Assembly (NCBI RefSeq): GCF_014132155.1
Contig: NZ_BLJQ01000003.1
Location: 364,205-428,204 of the forward strand
From: Gluconobacter sp. Gdi
Lineage (GTDB): Bacteria > Pseudomonadota > Alphaproteobacteria > Acetobacterales > Acetobacteraceae
Reading direction: 5' to 3'
Length of the DNA: 64,000 nt
The translations under genes were made by a program, and so were the position numbers. Shown piece after piece: positions 58,583 to 64,000 of the stretch (positions are counted from its first letter, which is position 1; every line of letters begins with the position of its first letter). The notes under the pieces were generated by a model. It saw nothing but the letters and a program-made list of their open reading frames with translations. It did not search any database and had not been told where the DNA came from.

Positions 58583-59710
58583 TCATCGAAGATCGATAGA
58601 TACCAGCAGAAACGGCTGGTGACTGCGGAATTGCCCCTGATGGAACATCGAAAGACGATCCAGTTGCGCGACGGGCAGCCAGAGACGACCGTCCAGAGCA
58701 AGGCAAGGTGCATCCGCCCAGTGCAGACGTGAATCCGAGATCAGTTTCGTGATCTTTCCCGAAACGTCTCTCCGATAGACGCCGTTATCCTTCAGATTGG
58801 TGAAGTAAAGGTTTCCGGCAGTATCCATGGCACTGCCCCCGATTGGAGGTAAATCTGCCCAAGGCTTCACAGCCGCAGACAGATCGGTTGATGACACATT
58901 GGGATCGTCAAGAAATGCTGTCGGAATGCGGGACCACGGCCCTTCAAGCGGCCCGAAATACAGCCATTTCCCGTCCGGACTCACTTCCAGCGGATCGACA
59001 TTCACCAGAAGCGGCTGACGCGGGTGGCTCTCCACGACGTGTCCGTCCAGGATAAGCGGTCGATCTGTCCGTGCGCGTGTGGACGCGTCATTGTCCAGAA
59101 CACGACGTGCCTGGCCTGTTTTGATGTCAAGAACAATCAGCGCCGCCTTGCCCGCATCAGTCAGATAGGCATGCATCCCGTTGAAACGGATATCGTCGAT
59201 ATAGCTCCCCGCCTGCGCGATCTCTGGGCCCAGAGGATAGATTCGCAGCACATCACCTGTTGCCGGATCAATGCGGACCAGTTTGGCTCCCCCAGGTAAG
59301 GGTGGACCTCCAAAAGACGGAGTTCCAGTATCAACAACCCAGAGCGTGCCGTCAGGAGCAACATGGAGGGCATTGACGCTGACAAAGCGATGTGTCGCAT
59401 CCCGTCCGGGTTTCCAGCCACTCCAGTCAGCATCTGGAAACGGCTCTATCTTTCCATTCTTCGTCAGAAGAGCTACGGTCGGTCAGGAAAACCCGGTCCA
59501 GCGAGGGCCTGCGACAAACACATGACCGCCAGCAAGCGCTACGGCGTTCCAGTCCATGGCCGTAGTGGTCGCCTCAATCCTGATGGTCTGTGCATGGGAA
59601 GAAACAGGATGCGCGTATACCCCAACGAATCCTGTGAAAACGGCAATGGCGATCCTGCACAGGCCTCTTTTTGTGAAAGCCTGCCGTGAGCGCGGTCTCA
59701 TGAACCCCAT
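58583..59710 (-). pseudogene. Major-royal-jelly-type protein gene interrupted by one in-frame TGA
   Basis: From ATG 59710 the frame gives a signal-like N-terminus (CRIAIAVFTGFVGVYAHPVSSHAQT) and WNAVALAGGHVFVAGPRW. It then meets TGA at 59483-59485 and continues in the same frame to 58583. Readable after the stop are VNALHVAPDGTLWVVDTGTP, SYIDDIRFNGMHAYLTDAG, SPDGKWLYFGPLEGP and GSAMDTAGNLYFTN, typical of the yellow/MRJP beta-propeller family. Without the stop it would be about 375 residues, the family's usual length. Four bases separate it from the upstream cupin gene. Confidence 0.8.
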
Positions 59711-59714
59711 GACG

Positions 59715-60149
59715 TTAGATCCCTGCAATAAAGCCGGACGGCGTACCGTCAGCAGGATCCACGAACACCACGTCATCTGGCGCCCGTCGCGGCGTGTCGA
59801 TAGCCAGAAAAATAACTGGGTGGCTTAGAATGCGGGGTACGGCATGTACCGCCCGACGGGGGAACACCAGAAGATGGCCGGGGGCAAACGGAGCCTCCTC
59901 CTTGGGATCATCAATCCAGAACGTGCCTGTCCCGGACAGGACATGAAGCACTTCATCGCACTGGGTATGATAATGCGGCGGCACATCCCGATAGATTCGG
60001 AAGACCCGGATACTGGCTTCCGGCTTGTCGGTCAGATAGGTGTCCAGCAGCATCGTGTCCGCCGTTTCGGGAAACGCCGCCGCAATTTTATTGAGATCGA
60101 AGCGACCTCCCGTCCGGTTCAGGGTCATCAGATGTTCTTCGTCATTCAT
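59715..60149 (-). CDS. Cupin-domain protein
   Basis: 144 residues from ATG 60149 (AGGAG eight bases before). Single cupin: motif 1 VPPHYHTQCDEVLHVLSGTGTFWI with two His and Glu metal ligands, motif 2 APGHLLVFPRRAVHAVPRI with the third His. No signal peptide. Substrate unknown. Likely in one operon with the broken royal-jelly-like gene downstream and the dehydrogenase gene upstream (52 bases away). Confidence 0.85.
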   Translation of the reverse strand: MNDEEHLMTLNRTGGRFDLNKIAAAFPETADTMLLDTYLTDKPEASIRVFRIYRDVPPHYHTQCDEVLHVLSGTGTFWIDDPKEEAPFAPGHLLVFPRRAVHAVPRILSHPVIFLAIDTPRRAPDDVVFVDPADGTPSGFIAGI

Positions 60150-60201
60150 GAGGTCTGCTCCTCTCAAGCGCTTTGACTGTTTTCGTCACGGTTCTCTCCG
60201 T

Positions 60202-61221
60202 TCAGGCAGGAAAACTTTCGAGCACGATCTTGCCTTTGGCCTGACCACTCTCGATCAGAGCGTGAGCCTCTCGCAGATTGGCGGCGGTGATCGCGCCAAG
60301 ATTTTTGCCGAGCGTCGTACGGAGACGCCCTTCGTCTAGAAGGCGCGACACCTCGTTCAGGAGTTTCCCTTGTGTGCTGATGTCTGCCGTTCCGAACAGT
60401 GAGCGGGTGAACATCAGCTCCCAATGCAGGGACAGGCTTTTGCGCTTGAGGGGTACAGCATTGAGTTCAGCAGGATCATCAATCAGGCCGAAATGTCCCT
60501 GAGGGGCAAGAAGTTCGACGATCTCTGCCAGGTGGCGATCCGTCTGCGTCGTCGAAAAGACAAAACCGGGAGCGCCCGTAGGAAGGCCAGCAACCTGTTC
60601 CGCTAGAGGCTTACTGTGATCGATCACGTAATCTGCCCCGAGAGATGTGACCCAGTCCTGCGTTTCGGGGCGCGAAGCCGTAGTAATGACCGTGATGTCG
60701 GTCAGAACCTTGGTCAACTGGATCGCCATGGAACTGACCCCGCCTGCGCCTCCAATGATCAATATGGACGGCGTCGTTCCCGGGACAGGCCGACGAACGT
60801 CCAGGCGATCGAAAAGCATCTCCCAGGCGGTGATTGCTGTCAGCGGTAAGGCCGCGGCTTCGGCCCAGTTCAGGGAGCGGGGTTTGCGACCGACAATCCG
60901 CTCATCGACCAGATGAAACTCCGCGTTGGTCCCTGAGCGATTGATCGCCCCCGCATAAAAGACCTCATCGCCGACAGAAAAATCTGCGACGTCCGGTCCA
61001 GTGCCCACGACAACCCCCGCCGCATCCCAGCCCAGAACACGCCACTGACCTGCCTCTGGTGTCGCACTGCGACGGACCTTTGTATCAACCGGATTGACCG
61101 ACACAGCCCTGATTTCCACCAGAAGATCCCGGCCCGAAGGAACAGGTTTCGGTAGATCAATATCCTGAAGAGATGCCGGATTTTCGATGGGAAGCGGCGT
61201 CTGATAACCGATGGCCCGCAT
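60202..61221 (-). CDS. Quinone-oxidoreductase-type alcohol dehydrogenase family protein
   Basis: 339 residues of the medium-chain dehydrogenase/reductase superfamily, NADPH:quinone reductase branch. It shows EIRAVSVNPVDTKVRR, LGWDAAGVVVGTG, VGDEVFYAGA and the nucleotide-binding ILIIGGAGGVSSMAIQLTK. The catalytic and structural zinc Cys sets are absent, although annotation pipelines often call this group zinc-type. It starts 101 bases from the divergent HxlR regulator, which probably controls it, as in other HxlR/reductase pairs. Confidence 0.9.
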   Translation of the reverse strand: MRAIGYQTPLPIENPASLQDIDLPKPVPSGRDLLVEIRAVSVNPVDTKVRRSATPEAGQWRVLGWDAAGVVVGTGPDVADFSVGDEVFYAGAINRSGTNAEFHLVDERIVGRKPRSLNWAEAAALPLTAITAWEMLFDRLDVRRPVPGTTPSILIIGGAGGVSSMAIQLTKVLTDITVITTASRPETQDWVTSLGADYVIDHSKPLAEQVAGLPTGAPGFVFSTTQTDRHLAEIVELLAPQGHFGLIDDPAELNAVPLKRKSLSLHWELMFTRSLFGTADISTQGKLLNEVSRLLDEGRLRTTLGKNLGAITAANLREAHALIESGQAKGKIVLESFPA

Positions 61222-61321
61222 GATGTCTGATCCTCTGTTGAATGAGGAGAAGAGTGAGCACTATGCTGTTTTCAGACAAAAACGCACTTTTAACGCCCAT
61301 AGTGTCGGAAATGATACCGTT

Positions 61322-61723
61322 ATGACCCGTATCCGCCATCAGTCGCTCGATTGCAGCCCCGGCTGCGCTGTTGAAGCAACGCTTCAGCTCATCGACGGAA
61401 AATGGAAAGGCGTAATCCTCTATCATCTGCTTCAGGGAACCTTACGCTTCAACGCCATCCGCAAGCGCCTGCCCAACATCACGCAGAGAATGCTGACGAC
61501 CCAGCTTCGCGAACTGGAGCGTGACGGGTTCGTGTTACGGACGGTTTACCCAGAAGTTCCGCCAAAGGTGGAATACAGCCTCACCCCACGCGGACGGACC
61601 CTCAAGCCTGTCATCATGGCTCTCAAGGCCTGGGGCGACGAGCACACACAGTTCAGGCATGGGCCTGAGGCCCGTGCAGATCAAGATGAAATACTCACTT
61701 CTGCCGCTAAAGGGACTAAATAA
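61322..61723 (+). CDS. HxlR-family transcriptional regulator
   Basis: 133 residues: SLDCSPGCAVEATLQLIDGKWKGVILYHLLQG, then FNAIRKRLPNITQRMLTTQLRELERDGFVLRTVYPEVPPKVEYSLTPRG in outline, the winged-helix HxlR signature. A Cys pair near the N-terminus could sense quinones or electrophiles, as in several members. The frame extends upstream to 61211, overlapping the dehydrogenase start; ATG 61322 gives the normal family start. Confidence 0.9.
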   Translation: MTRIRHQSLDCSPGCAVEATLQLIDGKWKGVILYHLLQGTLRFNAIRKRLPNITQRMLTTQLRELERDGFVLRTVYPEVPPKVEYSLTPRGRTLKPVIMALKAWGDEHTQFRHGPEARADQDEILTSAAKGTK

Positions 61724-61860
61724 TTGCTCAGTAGTCATTCGGCTAAGGGGGGGGAAGCAGTCTGTCGGCTTTTCTATTCGAGCGATCAAAAGCAGACCAA
61801 TTATCACCCATTTCTGATCCGTCAGATCGCCTCGTGCCATGTCTGTTCCCTCTGCCCGTT
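61700..61860 (-). mobile_element. Remnant of an IS5/IS1031-type transposase gene
   Basis: From ATG 61840 on the minus strand the frame reads MARGDLTDQKWVIIGLLL, matching the conserved start of IS5-family transposases of acetic acid bacteria (MARGDLTD..W..I.PLL). About 20 codons later the reading frame is lost. Nothing of the transposase core, nor clear terminal repeats, was found, so it is a short decayed copy ending in the 3' region of the HxlR gene. Confidence 0.6.
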
Positions 61861-62045
61861 ATCCCCAGGCATCCCCGGGCACAAAGTGAATCAGATCTCA
61901 GGCAGACCATACAGTCCTTTTGCCAACGTGATCTAGGATCGAGCATCTACATTACCCATGACTGGTAATCGCATAATATTTGTGGTGATATATGTCACGT
62001 TGAAAGGCTTTTGGGTGATCCTTGAAAGAAATCTGGAGAAATTAA
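61861..62045. other. Non-coding stretch before the next gene
   Basis: With the remnant, about 320 bases lie between genes. No ORF is seen; a GGAG at 62032-62035 is the ribosome site of the downstream gene. Confidence 0.4.
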
Positions 62046-62897
62046 TTGAGCGATGATTTTTTTATCGGTGATTTAATCAGAGCCAAACAATCCGCTGTCG
62101 ATGCAGCAGTTACCACCATAGCCAAGAGTGCTGCGGGTCCATATTTCTTGCAGCGGCGTCCTGCTTTGGTATTAGGATACTATTCCCTTGGTATTGGCAA
62201 TCGAGTGAGTGCATGGATCGCTTATAAGCGGAAAAATGGAAAATGGTACGAATACGGTTGGCCCGTAAATCTAAATAAATACGAGCTAGTTTCCAGACCC
62301 AAAAACACTGCAATTCTTAATCCGTTTGAAGCATGGCAAAATATTCCTCAAGCGAGACACATTACTCTCGTTAGATCAAAGAAATGTTTCTACAGTTACC
62401 AGTGGGCTGCGGGAACATCGACAACCGATCCCGATACACCCCTGCTGTATCAGTCTCTACCTATGTCAGCCGCTGATCTGGGGGCATATATTCGGCTTGC
62501 TCTCTCTAAGACGAGCGATCACAGATCACAAAGGATCGATGGGAAATTTTCGGAGGTTTATCTTCGTGAAATTGCTATCAGATCCAACGAAAGTGGTGCA
62601 CCCATAAAGGAGGAGCTTTCGACAAAATTTAAACTCGAACCTACCAAGCTTCTTTCCACACGATCGCAAATATCTATAAACCAATTATTTGATTGTTATG
62701 AATTACATCCTTCAGTTCAATATGGTGGAAGCGATATGTTTGTTTCCATAAATGAAAGTGATGAAATTTTAGGAAAGGCGGTACTTGAAATGCTCGATAG
62801 ACCCTACATGGCAGAAAAGAAATATTGCGAAAAATATTCCTATTTGTCGCATGTGATGCCCCATCTGGAAAAATCCATCATAGATGCGGAATTTTAA
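62046..62897 (+). CDS. Unrecognised protein, 283 residues, AT-rich gene
   Basis: TTG start at 62046 with GGAG eight bases upstream. It opens MSDDFFIGDLIRAKQSAVDAA and is mixed alpha/beta-looking, with no signal peptide, membrane helix or motif that I recognise. Phrases such as VLGYYSLGIGNRVSAWIAYKRKNGK and SAADLGAYIRLALSK may help a search. Codon use is clearly AT-richer than the core genes, a sign of recent acquisition. It stands alone, transcribed toward two minus-strand genes. Confidence 0.7.
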   Translation: MSDDFFIGDLIRAKQSAVDAAVTTIAKSAAGPYFLQRRPALVLGYYSLGIGNRVSAWIAYKRKNGKWYEYGWPVNLNKYELVSRPKNTAILNPFEAWQNIPQARHITLVRSKKCFYSYQWAAGTSTTDPDTPLLYQSLPMSAADLGAYIRLALSKTSDHRSQRIDGKFSEVYLREIAIRSNESGAPIKEELSTKFKLEPTKLLSTRSQISINQLFDCYELHPSVQYGGSDMFVSINESDEILGKAVLEMLDRPYMAEKKYCEKYSYLSHVMPHLEKSIIDAEF

Positions 62898-62927
62898 TAT
62901 TCATTTATAATCTTATTGATCTTTCTA

Positions 62928-63215
62928 TCACCTAGGTCCTTTCATCATATTGCTAAGACGCGTCGTTTGGGCGGGTGCCAGCGTGACTGCAGCGGTGATT
63001 TGGGAAATCTCATCGGCGGAAAACAACGCCGGAAAGATGAAGCGCTTTTCCAACTCCTCCAGCACCACGAACCACGAGATATATTTCATCTTATGATCGG
63101 GATTGCGCATGCCTTCGGCAAAAATCTGGGGCAAGGCGCTGCCTTGGTAGGCTTGCAAATGCCCGGGATCAACGGCGATTGCCGTCTTGCTCATAATGTT
63201 CAAACCATCAGTCAT
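62928..63215 (-). CDS. Unrecognised protein, 95 residues
   Basis: ATG 63215 overlaps the stop of the upstream gene (ATGA), suggesting a coupled pair. It contains MKYISWFVVLEELEKRFIFPALFSADEISQ and a basic tail, without signal peptide or known domain. A plus-strand frame of 244 codons lies opposite and reads like a shadow. Confidence 0.5.
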   Translation of the reverse strand: MTDGLNIMSKTAIAVDPGHLQAYQGSALPQIFAEGMRNPDHKMKYISWFVVLEELEKRFIFPALFSADEISQITAAVTLAPAQTTRLSNMMKGPR

Positions 63216-63661
63216 AATGATCCGGCCGAAGGGGCACTGAGATCTATGACCTCCAGTTCTGTCAATCGGACAGTGACAGTCAATATCCCGTGCAGTGGGG
63301 CTGTTTGGTTCTTTGCGATATCGACTAAGGAGGAATCGGCAAAGCGGGTCAAAAAGCTGTCAATCTCATTGAGCTTAATTGGCTCGGTGAATTCGTGTTC
63401 TATCGACTGCCAATCATCGTCAACCGCGCCAATTTCAAGCCGAGCGATCGTAACACCCAAAATAGTAACGCCAGTCACGACACAGCAAGGCGCATGCTCC
63501 CTTGTGGCCGAAGGTGTGCAGAGAAAACCAGTGCTGCTGGAGGAAAAGCCTCTCACATCCATGCCAGGGGAGGCTTCGATACGGATAGGCCACACGGATC
63601 TTGTCAATATTGTCAGTCTTGTGAGGATGCATTGCTTGTATCCAACGTAAGGTGGCGACAA
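63212..63661 (-). CDS. Unrecognised protein, up to 149 residues, start uncertain
   Basis: The frame opens at TTG 63661 with no ribosome site; an internal ATG at 63562 would give about 116 residues. Features are a hydrophobic segment CCVVTGVTILGVTIARLEIG (possible membrane helix or signal), then an acidic soluble part (AVDDDWQSIEHEF, LNEIDSFLTRFADSSLVDIAK). It shares an ATGA overlap with the 95-residue gene. No family recognised. Confidence 0.45.
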   Translation of the reverse strand: MSPPYVGYKQCILTRLTILTRSVWPIRIEASPGMDVRGFSSSSTGFLCTPSATREHAPCCVVTGVTILGVTIARLEIGAVDDDWQSIEHEFTEPIKLNEIDSFLTRFADSSLVDIAKNQTAPLHGILTVTVRLTELEVIDLSAPSAGSL

Positions 63662-64000
63662 TAGCGAGAAGAAGGAGCGTCAGATGAGTGACTTAACGGC
63701 AAGTAGCGTGACTTCGGAAAGCTCGTGAGCAGGTGCACATACCGAGCTTGCGGCACCATAATTTGTACAACAGCTAGCTAAATTTGTTCGCATATAAGAG
63801 GCGTTCCGGTTTGTCCAGAAGGCCGGACAAAAGAGGGGCGGATTATGCGGCTCCGCGAATGGTCGGTTTCAGAGTAACCGGACGCGCCAAGCCGCAGCAC
63901 TGCCCCCCACCAAAGTTCCAAATGCGGTCTATCGCGGTTCACCTAAAAACGTCTGCTTTCGGGCAGCCAACATCCCCACTTCGATGTCTCACTTGAGGCG
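63662..64000. other. Right-end stretch without a recognisable gene
   Basis: About 340 bases. A short frame ATGAGTGACTTAACG... ends after 15 codons. TGTCC-AGAAGGCC-GGACA (about 63811-63828) is a small inverted repeat. The base composition and lack of ORFs suggest decayed mobile DNA, but I cannot name it. Confidence 0.35.

Noticed and set aside
62916..63650. 244-codon plus-strand frame
   Set aside because: Opposes two coupled minus-strand frames that read more like proteins; I cannot exclude it fully.

Overview
The window reads as the chromosome of an acetic acid bacterium (Acetobacteraceae, Alphaproteobacteria; Gluconobacter or a close relative is my best guess). This is inferred from the complete squalene/hopanoid cluster, the order tpiA-secG-pyrG-kdsA-eno-ftsB, an alphaproteobacterial GAAC-N7-GAAC LexA box in front of lexA, and a transposase remnant of the IS5/IS1031 type common in acetic acid bacteria. 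No database search was possible; all product names come from motifs I could read.

Layout. 1-9.8 kb: a partial SurA/PpiD-type foldase, then tpiA-secG-pyrG-kdsA (tightly overlapped), eno, ftsB, rpmG, lexA, a lipoprotein and pgsA. 9.8-23 kb: uvrC, an M19 dipeptidase, an ExoIII-type nuclease, an orphan OmpR-type regulator beside an L,D-transpeptidase, a cation/proton antiporter, GNAT, RsmB-like methyltransferase, guaB, tRNA-Gln(CTG), ppx/gppA-rlmE. 23-36.3 kb: an SSS transporter and the hopanoid genes hpnG-shc-hpnE-hpnD and hpnC-hpnB-hpnA on the minus strand. A plus-strand cupin plus Tat-signal aminotransferase pair sits between the two blocks, and hpnL-tyrA diverges from hpnA. 36.4-50.9 kb: pyk, an SH3 protein, DsrE-moeB, small conserved alphaproteobacterial proteins, pdxJ-pdxA, an M20 peptidase, a 1066-residue two-domain glycosyltransferase with N-terminal repeats, secB, lapA-pyrF-trpF.

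50.9-57.1 kb: a 6.1-kb integrative element. Its ends are a 17-bp direct repeat: one copy is the 3' end of an intact tRNA-Ser(GGA), the other lies at 57072-57088. It carries a tyrosine integrase, a 459-residue protein that I read as a very compact family-A-like DNA polymerase, an AT-rich patch with a 14-bp inverted repeat (possible origin), an HNH-like protein, a frameshifted serine recombinase and small ORFs. The integrase plus a replication-type protein would let the element excise and copy itself; this is a hypothesis.

57.1-64 kb is further accessory DNA. It holds an AlpA/excisionase-like HTH protein followed by an unrecognised 240-residue protein, and a small metabolic cluster (major-royal-jelly-like protein broken by one in-frame TGA, cupin, zinc-less quinone-oxidoreductase-type dehydrogenase) with a divergent HxlR regulator. 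A transposase fragment and three AT-richer unknown genes complete it. The core genes to the left look intact and ordinary; almost everything unusual lies right of 50.9 kb.
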